DNA from: an uncultured Clostridia bacterium
Lineage (GTDB): Bacteria; Bacillota; Clostridia; Oscillospirales; Acutalibacteraceae
Direction of reading: 5' to 3'
Assembly: GCA_945876745.1 (NCBI GenBank)
Contig: CAMCPL010000001.1
Span: 372,001 to 436,000 of the forward strand
Length of the DNA: 64,000 bases
Below, piece by piece: positions 26,788-36,837 of this stretch. Below the pieces are notes generated by a model. It searched no databases. It saw only the letters and a list, made by a program, of their open reading frames with translations, and was not told the origin of the DNA. Numbering within the stretch: position 1 is the stretch's first letter; every line of letters starts with the position of its first letter. The translations under genes and the position numbers were made by a program.

Positions 26788-29700
26788 ATGAAAAGATTTT
26801 TTTGTTCAATACTATCGGTTGCTATTGTTTTGGCATCATTTTCACATATTGCAAACGTACAGGCGGCGGTTGAACGCATAATGCCTGACGTCGAATATAC
26901 TGTGAGCGTTGCTTCAAAACTATATCCCGAATCCGCTCATAATTACTCGAATTACGCAAAGGAAAACTATACCTTTGAATATCCCGGCGCCGTTTCGTTG
27001 ACAGTCAAATTCAGTGAAAAATGTCAAACCGAGCAGGACTACGATTTTGTTTATCTATATGACGGCTCAAATAGGGTTATCGGCGAATATTCGGGAAGCG
27101 AGCTTGCGGGTAAAACGGTGAAAATCGACGGCAGCGTCTTTAGAATAAGGCTTTGGACCGACCGTTCAAAAACATTTTACGGCTTTTCGATTGATGAAAT
27201 AGTTGCTCAAGTCGGTGCAAATTCATATTCAAACGGCGGCATGCGTGAGGAAATCAAAGACTCTGCCTTGTATCCCGATACCGTTCATAATTATACAAAT
27301 AATACCGACGAAACATATAAGTACATAAATGCGTGTGCTTCCTCGCTTTCGCTTAATTTTTCAAAAAGCACCAAAACCGAGCAAGGCTTTGATTTTATAT
27401 ATGTTTACGATTATTACGGCAACGAGCTTGGCAGATATTCGGGAAGCGAGCTTGCAGGGAAAACCGTGAACATCGACGCTCCCGGTTGCGCAATCAGACT
27501 TGTGACCGATCATTCGCAGACCTTTTTTGGATATGCGCTTAATTCAATCATTTCACATATTGATGACAACGACGGCAATAACGGTGCGTACCCGAAAAGC
27601 CCTCACCCATATGTAACAAATGCTAATGAGGAATATATCTACAAAAGCCCGACACCTGCAAATTCGCTGAATGTCACTTTTTCGGAAAAAACAATGACCG
27701 AAGAAGACTATGATTTTATTTCGATTTATGACGGAAAGGGTGCTCTTGTCGGCAAATACTCGGGAAACGAGCTTGCGGGAAGAACGCTGAACATCAAAGG
27801 CGACAGCTTTTCAATAAGGCTTACCTCCGATTTGTCCAACTCGCTTTACGGCTTTGAAATAACGGATATTGAAGCTGTTGTCGATTTTTCCTACGAGAGT
27901 GAGCACAGCTACGGCAATAATGTTCACTCCGAATATGTGTATACAAGTCCCGAAAAATCAGCCGTAGGTCTTAATATAAAGTTTTCATCAATGTGCAAAA
28001 CGGAAAAGGATTACGACATTGTACGTATTTTCAACGCAGACGGCGTGATTGTCGGTGAGTATTCGGGTGACGAGCTTGCAAACAAAACGGTTTATGTCGA
28101 TACTCCGTCATTCAAACTGACCTTTGATACCGACCGCTCAAAAACTTTTTACGGTTACAAGATTGTTGACATTTCAAGCGTTGACTCAAAGGAAAATACG
28201 GCTCAAAAAATGGCTTATCCGCAGTCAAATCATCCTTACGAAAACAAGGCAGAGCAGGAATATGTCTACGCCTGTCCATATGAAAACGCAACCTCGTTAA
28301 AGGTGAAATTCAGCGAAGAAACGCTTACCGAAAAGAATTATGATTTTATTTCGATTTATGACGAAAGCGGTGAGCTTGTCGGCAAATATTCGGGAGATGA
28401 GCTTGCGGGAAGAACGCTGAACATCAAAGGCTCAAAATTCAAAATTCGCTTTGATACCGACCGCTCAAAATCGTTTTACGGCTTTTCGATTGACAGTATA
28501 ACGGCAGTATTTGATAACGGCTTTTCGGAAGAATCGGAAACCGAGCATAATTATATTTTGACAAGAGAAATAAGCGCAACCGTATTCAGAAACGGCACTA
28601 AGGCTTATTTATGTGACAAATGCGCAGATACTTATTGCGAAAATGAAAACGCATATACGAGCATTGAGGATTACAGCGTTTGGCTCGAAAAATCAAGCTT
28701 TGTTTATGATAAAAGAGAGCATTATCCGACAGTCAGCGTGAAGTCAAAAAGCGGTGAAGAGCTTGCCTTGGGCGAGGACTTTGAGGTTGAATATCCTAAA
28801 GCTTCAACCGATATCGGACTGTATTATGTAACGGTTGTGCTGAAAGGCGAGTATCCGTCAAGCAAGGTTTTGTATTACAGCATTACTCCCGAAAACGCAA
28901 GCAATCTTAAATTATCACCGCTGCTCGACGGTTTGACGGTAGAGTGGGAAAGCTCCCGAAGCGCTGACGGATATGAAATTCAGTATTCGCAAAGCAGCAG
29001 CTTTTCGTCTGCAAAAACTATTAATATCACAGATAGAAACGCCACCTATCAAAAGATATATTCGCTTGCGCGCGACAGAGATTATTATGTCAGAATACGC
29101 TCGTATTCAAAATCAAAAAGCGGCGTTAGGATATACAGTGATTACTCATCAGCAAAGACTGTTACGACCGGCTTCTGTCTTGAACTGAACGAAAAAGCGG
29201 CAAAGCTTGCTTATGAAGATCCGAATGTAAGGCGGGAAATTTTCGGCTATTCGTATCAGGGCAGACCGCTTGAAGCGTATATCATAACACCGAGCAACGG
29301 TAAGTATACAAAAACATACTACCTTAATTTTGCTATGCACGGCTTTGAGGGTGAGTCGTACCGTGACGGAAAATACCTCACCGCACAGGCAAACAGAATC
29401 GTCGAATATTATGCAAATAATATCGACTCTTTTAGCGGTACAAGGCTTATAGTAATTCCGTGTCTTAATCCCGACGGCGTTATCGCAGGCGAAAATGAGC
29501 TTTACTACGGCTTTAACGCCTTTGGCAGATGTACGGCGGACGCAGTTGATATCAACAGAGATTTCGGAAGCTTCAAAAGTCGTGAGGCTCGTGCTTTGCG
29601 AGATTTGATGAAAAAATACAAACCTTATGCGCTGTGCGATTTCCACGGTTGGCTTGATACATCTCTCGGTAATCCCACGCTTGTTAATATTTTTTCGGAC

Positions 29701-29874
29701 ACCTTAAAGTTGAGTAAAAAGCAATATAATGCGTTCGGATCCAGCAAGGGCTACCTTATCGGTTATGTTGCGCGTACTTATGACGCTTATGCCGTTTTGG
29801 TTGAGTATAAAAACTCGAACATAAATCATTATCTCACTCTTGACGCAATAAATAAAATGCTTAATAGGTTATAA
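26788..29874 (+). CDS. Secreted M14-family zinc carboxypeptidase with five CUB-like repeats and an Fn3 domain
   Basis: 1,028 residues from ATG 26788, with a signal peptide ending near NVQA. Five repeats of about 105 residues occupy residues 25-570, each with the landmarks EQDYDFVYLYDG, EYSGSELAGKT and DRSKTFYGFSID, a bacterial CUB-like pattern. Then come a short linker with a Cys pair, an Ig-like segment and an Fn3 domain (about 695-790). The C-terminal 230 residues are an M14 peptidase with all key residues: zinc ligands His851 and Glu854 (MHGFEGES), substrate-binding Asn923-Arg924 (DINRDF), third ligand His953 (CDFHGW) and catalytic Glu1006 (VLVEYKN). Substrate may be peptidoglycan peptides or dietary protein; this is not determinable. 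No anchor signal is seen. Confidence 0.9.
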   Translation: MKRFFCSILSVAIVLASFSHIANVQAAVERIMPDVEYTVSVASKLYPESAHNYSNYAKENYTFEYPGAVSLTVKFSEKCQTEQDYDFVYLYDGSNRVIGEYSGSELAGKTVKIDGSVFRIRLWTDRSKTFYGFSIDEIVAQVGANSYSNGGMREEIKDSALYPDTVHNYTNNTDETYKYINACASSLSLNFSKSTKTEQGFDFIYVYDYYGNELGRYSGSELAGKTVNIDAPGCAIRLVTDHSQTFFGYALNSIISHIDDNDGNNGAYPKSPHPYVTNANEEYIYKSPTPANSLNVTFSEKTMTEEDYDFISIYDGKGALVGKYSGNELAGRTLNIKGDSFSIRLTSDLSNSLYGFEITDIEAVVDFSYESEHSYGNNVHSEYVYTSPEKSAVGLNIKFSSMCKTEKDYDIVRIFNADGVIVGEYSGDELANKTVYVDTPSFKLTFDTDRSKTFYGYKIVDISSVDSKENTAQKMAYPQSNHPYENKAEQEYVYACPYENATSLKVKFSEETLTEKNYDFISIYDESGELVGKYSGDELAGRTLNIKGSKFKIRFDTDRSKSFYGFSIDSITAVFDNGFSEESETEHNYILTREISATVFRNGTKAYLCDKCADTYCENENAYTSIEDYSVWLEKSSFVYDKREHYPTVSVKSKSGEELALGEDFEVEYPKASTDIGLYYVTVVLKGEYPSSKVLYYSITPENASNLKLSPLLDGLTVEWESSRSADGYEIQYSQSSSFSSAKTINITDRNATYQKIYSLARDRDYYVRIRSYSKSKSGVRIYSDYSSAKTVTTGFCLELNEKAAKLAYEDPNVRREIFGYSYQGRPLEAYIITPSNGKYTKTYYLNFAMHGFEGESYRDGKYLTAQANRIVEYYANNIDSFSGTRLIVIPCLNPDGVIAGENELYYGFNAFGRCTADAVDINRDFGSFKSREARALRDLMKKYKPYALCDFHGWLDTSLGNPTLVNIFSDTLKLSKKQYNAFGSSKGYLIGYVARTYDAYAVLVEYKNSNINHYLTLDAINKMLNRL

Positions 29875-29877
29875 AGT

Positions 29878-29920
29878 AAAAGCAACCCAAAGCAATCATA
29901 TGGCTTGGGTTGCTTTATTT
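29878..29920 (+). terminator. Terminator of the carboxypeptidase gene
   Basis: AGCAACCCAAAGC pairs with GCTTGGGTTGCT (one bulge) and is followed by TTATTT. It follows the stop codon closely. Confidence 0.88.
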
Positions 29921-29931
29921 ACAAAATAATG

Positions 29932-29960
29932 TTGAAATAAATATTGATTGATAGTATAAT
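29932..29960 (+). promoter_or_regulatory. Promoter upstream of the TSCPD gene
   Basis: TTGAAA, 17 bp, TATAAT. It can drive the TSCPD protein, glycosidase and lepB genes, which follow with short gaps. Confidence 0.7.
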
Positions 29961-29999
29961 CAGTATGTATAAGTAAAATTTTGATATGGAGTAATAAAT

Positions 30000-30257
30000 A
30001 TGAAAAAACTGTACAACACAAGAGGCACCTGTTCAAGACAGATTCTTGTTGATGTAAACGACAGCGACAAAACGATTAATAATGTTGAGTTTTACGGCGG
30101 ATGTAACGGCAATCTCAAGGGCATTGCTTCGCTTGTTAAGGGCAAAAATATCGACGAGGTAATTTCTTCTCTTAAAGGAATTGACTGTAATTTCAAAGGA
30201 ACGTCCTGCCCCGACCAGCTTGCAAGAGCGCTTGAGGAAATCAAAAATGAAATGTAA
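30000..30257 (+). CDS. TSCPD-domain protein (TIGR03905-like)
   Basis: 85 residues. The hallmark motif TSCPDQLARAL near the C-terminus and conserved cysteines (GTCS, GGCNGN, DCNFKG) identify the small free-standing TSCPD family. The domain resembles a C-terminal zinc-binding region of ribonucleotide reductases, but the free form has no established function. Cytoplasmic. It starts a likely operon with the glycosidase and signal peptidase genes. Confidence 0.88.
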   Translation: MKKLYNTRGTCSRQILVDVNDSDKTINNVEFYGGCNGNLKGIASLVKGKNIDEVISSLKGIDCNFKGTSCPDQLARALEEIKNEM

Positions 30258-30294
30258 GGATATAAATCCATATAAATTATAAAGGATAAATGTT

Positions 30295-32223
30295 ATGTTT
30301 AGATTAGAAAGCAACCGACTTAAACGAGAATTCAAAATTACAGACGGCAAGCTTTACGCTTCGCAGATTGTCAACAAATATTCCGGTATGAGCTTTGTAC
30401 CCGACGGTAACGGAAGTGAATTTGTTGTTCATTTCGCAGACGGCGAGGCGTTTAGCTCAAAAAGTCTTACCGTTGCAAACGCAGGCTTTGACGGCGACAG
30501 GCTTGTATTTTCGTTTGAGGAATATGCAGGGCTTCAAATTTCGCTTGAATACTGGGTTCATAAGGACAAAAACACCGTTTGCAAGCAGATTATAATTAAC
30601 CAAAGCGACGACAGAGTGGTTGATTGTATTCAGCTTGAAAGCGTTGGTATTATTAATTCAAAAACCAATTTCGGCGTTGAGAGTGTTGAGGGAAGTGAAA
30701 TTCCTCCGTTTCAAGCGGCGCTCGGTCAGCCTGTTTATGTTGACAGTCTTTTCTTCGGCTGTGAATTTCCTGCAACCGAAAACAGAATTATTCACGCAAG
30801 AGCGTGCGTAAGATATTATATCGGTCACAGCCTGGGCAAAAATTTTGCCTGTCCGGTAACCGTTATGGGCGGTGGCAGAGACAATACTCTTGTCGGAATG
30901 AAAAAGGCGTTTTTTGAATATATCGAAAGCATCAGCGTACCAACCGATTTGCGTTTTCAGTACAATAGCTGGTACGACCATATGCGTGATATCGACGAGG
31001 AAAAAATACTTTATTCCTTTAAGGCTGTTCACGATAAGTTAGAGGAATACGGCGCACCGAAACTTGAAAGCTATGTTGTTGACGACGGCTGGGTTGATAT
31101 GAAGGCTCCGTTTTGGGACTACAACAAGAAGTTCAAGGACGGAATGGGCAGAGTTGTCAGCGAGTGTGAGCGTTTAGGCTCCGGCTTCGGAATGTGGCTC
31201 GGTCCGAGAGGCGGCTACAACGGCGAATACCATTATGCAAAGCACCTTCAAAAGCACGGCAACGGCTATGTCAATAAGCAGGGCAGGGAAATTTGTGTTG
31301 CTTCGAGCGATTATATTAATAAATTGCAGGCGTTCTTTATTGAACAGACAAAGACCTATAATCTGAATTACTGGAAGCTGGATGGCTTTGCAACAAAACC
31401 GTGCCAAAACAAGAAGCACGACCATATGACGGGCGGTAAGGAGGATATGTACTTCGTTACCGACCTGTGGCAAAAGTGGATTGCGCTTTATGAAAATCTG
31501 CGTAAGGTTAAGCCGGATTTATGGATTAATATGACCTGCTACGTCAACGTTTCGCCTTGGTGGCTTCAATGGGTAAATTCTCTCTGGCTTCAAAACAGTA
31601 CGGATATAGGCTTTGCCGATAATCAAGAAAAGCAGGCGCAGGTTGATGCAGAAATGACCTTCCGTGACGGCAGATATTACGACTGCGTATGCCGCCGTGC
31701 GCTTCAAATTCCGCTTAAGTATCTTTATAACCACGAGCCGATTTACGGCAACACAGCAAAGGTTAAGTACACCGATGAGGAATTTGAAAAATATATTTAT
31801 TGGTGTATGGTAAGAGGTCAGGCGCTTAACGAGCTTCATCTTTCTCCCGATATGATGAGCGCGCAAAAATGGCTTTCTCTTTCAAATGCAATGAATTGTC
31901 AAAAGGACAATTATTATATTCTTCAAAATGCTTCGTTCATCGGCGGCGACCCGCTTGATAACAACATTTACGGTTACATAAGCTGGGCTGAAAACGGCGA
32001 CGGTATTATTGCACTTCGTAATCCGAATAACGAGGAAACGTCGCTTACGCTGACTCTCAATAAACTTATGGGCACGCCTGAATGTCTGAAAGATGCAAAG
32101 CGGTATAATATTTACTGCAAGACACTTCGCGAAACGGACGAAACATACGACTACAACTCAAAGATGGATTTAACGATGCGTCCTTATGAGGTTATGATAT
32201 TTAAGATTGGAAGGAATAAATAA
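30295..32223 (+). CDS. Glycoside hydrolase of the GH36/GH27-like clan (alpha-galactosidase-like)
   Basis: 642 residues without a signal peptide, so intracellular. An N-terminal beta-sandwich (about 1-230) precedes a TIM barrel with the clan GH-D landmarks FQYNSWYDHM, SYVVDDGW, GMWLGPRGG, and the probable nucleophile Asp363 in NYWKLDGF. The probable acid/base is Asp437 in QNSTDIGF. The C-terminal beta domain has ISWAENGDGIIALRNPN. Alpha-galactosidase is the usual activity, but this branch is divergent, so the substrate is uncertain. It overlaps lepB by one base. Confidence 0.78.
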   Translation: MFRLESNRLKREFKITDGKLYASQIVNKYSGMSFVPDGNGSEFVVHFADGEAFSSKSLTVANAGFDGDRLVFSFEEYAGLQISLEYWVHKDKNTVCKQIIINQSDDRVVDCIQLESVGIINSKTNFGVESVEGSEIPPFQAALGQPVYVDSLFFGCEFPATENRIIHARACVRYYIGHSLGKNFACPVTVMGGGRDNTLVGMKKAFFEYIESISVPTDLRFQYNSWYDHMRDIDEEKILYSFKAVHDKLEEYGAPKLESYVVDDGWVDMKAPFWDYNKKFKDGMGRVVSECERLGSGFGMWLGPRGGYNGEYHYAKHLQKHGNGYVNKQGREICVASSDYINKLQAFFIEQTKTYNLNYWKLDGFATKPCQNKKHDHMTGGKEDMYFVTDLWQKWIALYENLRKVKPDLWINMTCYVNVSPWWLQWVNSLWLQNSTDIGFADNQEKQAQVDAEMTFRDGRYYDCVCRRALQIPLKYLYNHEPIYGNTAKVKYTDEEFEKYIYWCMVRGQALNELHLSPDMMSAQKWLSLSNAMNCQKDNYYILQNASFIGGDPLDNNIYGYISWAENGDGIIALRNPNNEETSLTLTLNKLMGTPECLKDAKRYNIYCKTLRETDETYDYNSKMDLTMRPYEVMIFKIGRNK

Positions 32224-32810
32224 TGAACAAAGAGGTAAAACAGGCTGATAACGAGCAGGAAGAAAAGAAAAGCTCGCCGTTAAGAGAGATTCTTGATTTT
32301 CTTGCGCCGATAATAATTGCGCTTGTTATAGCAATGATACTCAAATATGTTGTATTTGCAAATGCGATTATTCCGACAGGCTCAATGCTTAATACTATTC
32401 ACGAAAACGATAGGGTTATTGCAAGCCGACTTTCGTATAAATTCAACGAGCCCGAAAGATACGACATAGCAATTTTCAAGTATCCCGATAACGAGGAGCA
32501 ACTTTTTGTTAAGCGTATTATCGGACTTCCCGGTGAAACGGTAAGTATTCAGGACGGTACTGTATATATTACCGGTGAAGACGGAAAAACAACTCAGCTT
32601 GAGGATAGCTTTGTTTCGCCTGAGAATAAGGATCATTACAACGGAACATTCGTTGTTCCGGAGGATTGCTATTTTGTTATGGGCGATAACCGTGACAACT
32701 CGGTTGATTCGAGATATTGGATAACGACGAATTATGTTTCAAAGGATAAGCTCGTGGGCAAGGTATTGTTTAGGTACTATCCGTTCGACAACTTCGGAAA
32801 ATTAGAATAA
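32223..32810 (+). CDS. lepB: Signal peptidase I
   Basis: 195 residues with one N-terminal membrane helix (LAPIIIALVIAMILKYVVF). The S26 catalytic pair is Ser54 (IPTGSMLNT) and Lys97 (LFVKRIIGLPGE); the conserved box GDNRDNSVDSRYW is present. It removes signal peptides from exported proteins on the outer face of the membrane. The start codon overlaps the glycosidase stop (TAATG), so translation is coupled. Confidence 0.95.
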   Translation: MNKEVKQADNEQEEKKSSPLREILDFLAPIIIALVIAMILKYVVFANAIIPTGSMLNTIHENDRVIASRLSYKFNEPERYDIAIFKYPDNEEQLFVKRIIGLPGETVSIQDGTVYITGEDGKTTQLEDSFVSPENKDHYNGTFVVPEDCYFVMGDNRDNSVDSRYWITTNYVSKDKLVGKVLFRYYPFDNFGKLE

Positions 32811-32821
32811 CATTAGACAAC

Positions 32822-32855
32822 AAAAGTACGGACAGGTTTTTGTCTGTGCTTTTTT
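32822..32855 (+). terminator. Terminator after lepB
   Basis: AAAAGTACGGACA pairs with TGTCTGTGCTTTT (two G-U pairs) around a short loop, followed by further T residues. Confidence 0.88.
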
Positions 32856-32913
32856 GTATAATATATACATATAATAAGTTAAAATTTTGTTAGGTATTAT
32901 TTTATTGTATTTG

Positions 32914-32942
32914 TTGAAATGGCTTTTTTTGTATGATAAAAT
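32914..32942 (+). promoter_or_regulatory. Promoter of the iolGDE operon
   Basis: TTGAAA, 17 bp, TAAAAT with a TGA extended -10. No obvious operator palindrome overlaps it. Confidence 0.6.
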
Positions 32943-32996
32943 AAAGTGATATTGTATGGTGAAAGCCATAAGTTTAATAACAAGAAGGAGATTTTT

Positions 32997-34010
32997 ATGG
33001 AAAAGCTAAAGGTTGGAATTATCGGAGCAGGCAGAATCGGACAGGTTCACGCTAAGTCTATTACATATCATATTCCGCAGGCTGAAATCGTTGCTATTTC
33101 GGATATTTATTTTGAGGGTGCAAAGAATGTTGCCGCACAGCTCGGTATTCCGAATGCTGTTGAGGATTATCACGAAATTCTCAACAATCCCGAAATTGAC
33201 GCAGTTTTAATCTGTTCTTCAACCGATACTCACGCTGATATCGCAGTTGAGGCTGCCGAGGCAGGCAAGCACATTTTCTGCGAAAAGCCCGTTGATTTGA
33301 CGGTTGCGAAGATCAAGAAAGTTATTGCCGCAGTAGAAAAGGCAGGCGTTAAACTTCAAATCGGTTTTAACAGAAGATATGACCACAACTTTGCCGAGAT
33401 TAAGCGCCTTGCAAATGAGGGTAAGCTCGGTAAACTTCAAACAATTAAGATTACCTCCCGTGACCCTGAGCCTCCTTGTATTGATTATGTAAAGGTATCT
33501 GGCGGTATCTTCCTTGATATGACAGTTCATGATTTTGATATGGCTCGTTTTATCGGCGGCGAGGTTGAAGAGGTTTATGCAAACGCAACCGTTATGGTTG
33601 ACCCTGCAATCGGCGAGGCAGGCGACGTTGATACTGCGCTTGTTGCCCTTAAATTCAAGAGCGGTGCAATCGGCGTTATCGACAACTGCCGTAAGGCTTG
33701 CTACGGCTATGACCAGAGACTTGAGGTATTCGGCTCGGGCGGTCAGGCTTCTGCCGCTAACGATACTCCTACAAATGTTGCTTATATCAACGAAAACGGC
33801 AATGTTACCAATAAGCCTCTATACTTCTTCCTTGAGAGATATATGCAGTCGTTTACCGACGAAATGACAGAATTCATTAACGCTGTTCAAAACGACGTTC
33901 CTACAAAGACGACCGTAAACGACGGCTTGGAGGCACTTCGTCTCGGCTTGGCTGCAAAACTTTCCGTTGCAGAACACAGACCTGTAAAGCTCAGCGAAAT
34001 CGAGTGCTGA
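32997..34010 (+). CDS. iolG: Inositol 2-dehydrogenase
   Basis: 337 residues from the ATG after AAGAAGGAGA. The Gfo/Idh/MocA family is shown by the NAD-binding GIIGAGRIGQVHAKSI, the lysine in HIFCEKPVDLTV and the catalytic segment GGIFLDMTVHDFDMARFI. It oxidises myo-inositol to scyllo-inosose with NAD. The following genes iolD and iolE supply the next steps, which supports the inositol assignment over other sugar dehydrogenases. Confidence 0.9.
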   Translation: MEKLKVGIIGAGRIGQVHAKSITYHIPQAEIVAISDIYFEGAKNVAAQLGIPNAVEDYHEILNNPEIDAVLICSSTDTHADIAVEAAEAGKHIFCEKPVDLTVAKIKKVIAAVEKAGVKLQIGFNRRYDHNFAEIKRLANEGKLGKLQTIKITSRDPEPPCIDYVKVSGGIFLDMTVHDFDMARFIGGEVEEVYANATVMVDPAIGEAGDVDTALVALKFKSGAIGVIDNCRKACYGYDQRLEVFGSGGQASAANDTPTNVAYINENGNVTNKPLYFFLERYMQSFTDEMTEFINAVQNDVPTKTTVNDGLEALRLGLAAKLSVAEHRPVKLSEIEC

Positions 34011-34040
34011 TAGCATAATAATATTGTTGGAGAGATAAAT

Positions 34041-35894
34041 ATGAAACGAGAAAGACTTACAATGGCTCAGGCTCTCGTTAAGTTTTTGGATAATCAGTAC
34101 ATCGAATGTGACGGAGTAGAAACGAAGTTCGTAAGTGGAATTTTCGGAATCTTCGGTCACGGATGTGTTGTAGGCGTCGGTCAGGCTTTGGAGCAGGGCG
34201 GACATAATCTGAAATTCTATCAGGGCAAAAATGAGCAGAATATGGCGCTTGCCGCAGTTGCTTATGCAAAGCAGATGGACAGAAAGGCTATCATTCCCTG
34301 CGTTTCTTCTATCGGACCGGGCGCAACAAATATGGTTACGGCTTGCGGCTGTGCAACGGCGAACAGAATACCGCTTCTTGTTCTTCCGGGCGACACCTTT
34401 GCGTGCCGTCAGCCCGACCCTGTTTTGCAGCAGGCTGAATTTTTCGACGGATACGGCAGAACGGTAAATGACGCATTCAAGGGCGTTTGCCATTATTTTG
34501 ACAGAATTGTACGCCCCGAACAGCTTATGACGGCTTGCCTTAATGCAATGAGAGTGCTTACCGACCCTGCCGATACAGGTGCAGTTTGTCTTGCAATGCC
34601 GCAGGATGTTGAGGGCGAGGCTTATGACTATCCGGAGCATTTCCTTGCAAAGAGAGTTTGGCATATGGATCGCCGTCCTATCTCTGCTTCCCAGCTTGAA
34701 CGTGCAACCGAAATGATAAAGAAGGCTAAAAAGCCGATTATCGTTTGCGGCGGCGGCGTTAGATATTCGGGCGCAGAAAAGGAGCTTTTGGAGCTTGCCG
34801 AAAAGTGTAATATCCCGATTGCCGAAACACAGGCAGGTAAGGGACTTGTTTCGTGGAATCATCCGCTTAATGTCGGCGGTATCGGTGTTACCGGCGGTAA
34901 GGCGGCTAATGTAATCGGCAGAGACGCCGACCTCGTTATCGGCGTTGGAACAAGATTTACTGACTTTACAACTTCATCAAAGTGGCTGTTTAAGGAAGAC
35001 AGAAAGGTTCTCGGAATAAATATCTGTCCGTTTGATGCGTACAAGATGGACGCAGAGGCTATTGTTGCCGACGCAAGAGAAACTGTAAAGGCTTTGATAG
35101 GCGCACTCGATGGCTACAAAACAGAATATACTGATGAAATTAAAAACGCAAAGGCAGATTGGGATGCTATCGTTGATGATTACTACACGAAGGAGCTTGA
35201 CGGTGGGCTTAACCAAACTCTTGCACTCGGTATAATCAACGAATTTATGGGTGAGGACGATATTGCAGTCGGCTCGGCAGGCTCGCTTCCCGGCGATATG
35301 CAACGACTTTTCAGACCAAAAAACCGCGGAACATACCATATGGAATACGGCTATTCAAATATGGGCTATGAGGTAAACGGTGCGCTCGGTGCAAAGCTTG
35401 CAAACCCCGATGTTGAGGTCTACACCTTCTGCGGCGACGGCTCGTTCCTTATGGGACATAGCGAGCTTTATACCGCACTTCAGGAGGGCTTAAAGATAAA
35501 CATCTGTCTGTTTGATAACCTCGGCTGGGGATGTATCGAAAACTTACAGAATAATCAGGGTACCGATACATTCGGAACCGTGTTCAGAGCGAGAAATCCG
35601 AAAACAGGTATGCTTGACGGTGCGGATATGACGGTTGATTTTGCAAAGATAGCCGAGGGCTACGGCGCAAAGGCATATTCAATTCATAATTCCGACGAGC
35701 TTCGTGCGGCACTTGAGGATGCAAAGAAGCAGGATAAATCCGTATTGTTCGATATCAAGGTATTGCCGAAAACTATGACTCCGGGCTTCGAATCGTGGTG
35801 GAGAGTCGGCGTTGCCGAGGTATCAAAGAGCGAAACCGTTGCAAAGGCTTACGAGGATATGCAATCTCACATTAAGGAAACATTTGATTACTAA
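34041..35894 (+). CDS. iolD: 3D-(3,5/4)-trihydroxycyclohexane-1,2-dione hydrolase (thiamine diphosphate enzyme)
   Basis: 617 residues. It has the three-domain layout of the acetohydroxyacid synthase-like family: an N-terminal pyrimidine domain (GKNEQNMALAAVAYAKQMD, the E being the cofactor glutamate), a middle domain, and a C-terminal diphosphate-binding motif GDGSFLMGHSEL with the terminal NLGWGCIENLQ. The family opens the ring of the diketone made by IolE, giving 5-deoxy-glucuronate. It is flanked by iolG and iolE in one operon with gaps of about 30 bp. Confidence 0.92.
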   Translation: MKRERLTMAQALVKFLDNQYIECDGVETKFVSGIFGIFGHGCVVGVGQALEQGGHNLKFYQGKNEQNMALAAVAYAKQMDRKAIIPCVSSIGPGATNMVTACGCATANRIPLLVLPGDTFACRQPDPVLQQAEFFDGYGRTVNDAFKGVCHYFDRIVRPEQLMTACLNAMRVLTDPADTGAVCLAMPQDVEGEAYDYPEHFLAKRVWHMDRRPISASQLERATEMIKKAKKPIIVCGGGVRYSGAEKELLELAEKCNIPIAETQAGKGLVSWNHPLNVGGIGVTGGKAANVIGRDADLVIGVGTRFTDFTTSSKWLFKEDRKVLGINICPFDAYKMDAEAIVADARETVKALIGALDGYKTEYTDEIKNAKADWDAIVDDYYTKELDGGLNQTLALGIINEFMGEDDIAVGSAGSLPGDMQRLFRPKNRGTYHMEYGYSNMGYEVNGALGAKLANPDVEVYTFCGDGSFLMGHSELYTALQEGLKINICLFDNLGWGCIENLQNNQGTDTFGTVFRARNPKTGMLDGADMTVDFAKIAEGYGAKAYSIHNSDELRAALEDAKKQDKSVLFDIKVLPKTMTPGFESWWRVGVAEVSKSETVAKAYEDMQSHIKETFDY

Positions 35895-35917
35895 TATAAT
35901 AAAGAAAGGCAGAAACT

Positions 35918-36817
35918 ATGCTTAATAAAGATAAAGTAAAATTGGCTATTGCACCTATCGGCTGGACAAATGACGATATGCCTGATTTAGGTGCGGAGAA
36001 TACGTTTGAACAGTGCATAAGTGAAATGGCACTTGCAGGCTTTAAGGGAAGTGAAATAGGAAACAAATATCCTGCTGACCCAGATGTTTTGAAGCCTTAT
36101 CTCGATATCAGAGGCTTGCAGATTTGCAACGCTTGGTTCAGCTCGTATCTTACCTCGAAGCCTTATGAGGAAACTATTGAAGCGTTTAAGGCTCATTGTG
36201 ATAAATTACATAAGCTTGGCGCAAAGGTTATCGGCGCTTCCGAGCAGGGCAACTCCATTCAGGGCGATTTGACAAAATCAATTCTTGAAGAGAAGCCGTA
36301 TTATACCGACGAAGAGTGGGAAATTGTTGCAAAGGGCTTTAATGAAATGGGCGCTTACGCAAAAAGCAAGGGTATGTACTTTACAGTTCATCATCATATG
36401 GGAACAGGCGTACAGACAGTAGAGGAAATTGACAAGCTGATGGAAATTACAGACCCCGAGCTTGTTTATCTCCTTTTCGACAGCGGTCATCTCACCTTTG
36501 CGGGTATCGACCCCGTTCCTATTTTGAAGAAGTATATCAACCGTATCAAGCACGTTCACTTAAAGGATGTAAGACTTGATGTTTACAATAATCAGGTTGT
36601 GCCGAATAAGATGTCATTCCTTGACGCTGTAAGAGCAGGTGTGTTCACGGTACCAGGTGACGGTGATGTTGACTTCAAGCCGATTTTCGATATTCTTGCA
36701 GAAAATGATTACGAGGGCTGGGTTGTAGTTGAAGCAGAGCAAGACCCTGCAAAGGCTAATCCGTTTGAGTACGCAGTTAAGGCAAGAAAGTATATCGCAG
36801 AAAACACAGGACTTTAA
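35918..36817 (+). CDS. iolE: Myo-inosose-2 dehydratase
   Basis: 299 residues, a xylose-isomerase-like TIM barrel. The N-terminus ([20 protein letters not shown]) and [17 protein letters not shown] are characteristic of IolE. Metal-ligand positions are seen in [25 protein letters not shown] and HVHLKDVR. It dehydrates scyllo-inosose to the diketone used by IolD. Last iol gene here; iolB, iolC, iolJ and an inositol transporter are not in the window. Confidence 0.94.
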   Translation: MLNKDKVKLAIAPIGWTNDDMPDLGAENTFEQCISEMALAGFKGSEIGNKYPADPDVLKPYLDIRGLQICNAWFSSYLTSKPYEETIEAFKAHCDKLHKLGAKVIGASEQGNSIQGDLTKSILEEKPYYTDEEWEIVAKGFNEMGAYAKSKGMYFTVHHHMGTGVQTVEEIDKLMEITDPELVYLLFDSGHLTFAGIDPVPILKKYINRIKHVHLKDVRLDVYNNQVVPNKMSFLDAVRAGVFTVPGDGDVDFKPIFDILAENDYEGWVVVEAEQDPAKANPFEYAVKARKYIAENTGL

Positions 36818-36837
36818 TCAAAATTTGAGGAATATTT

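Noticed and set aside
33819-34862. A 347-codon open frame on the minus strand opposite iolG/iolD.
   Set aside because: It lies entirely antisense to two well-supported enzyme genes, its translation has no recognisable domain and is rich in Cys, His, Arg and Leu as expected of shadow frames, and no ribosome site precedes it.
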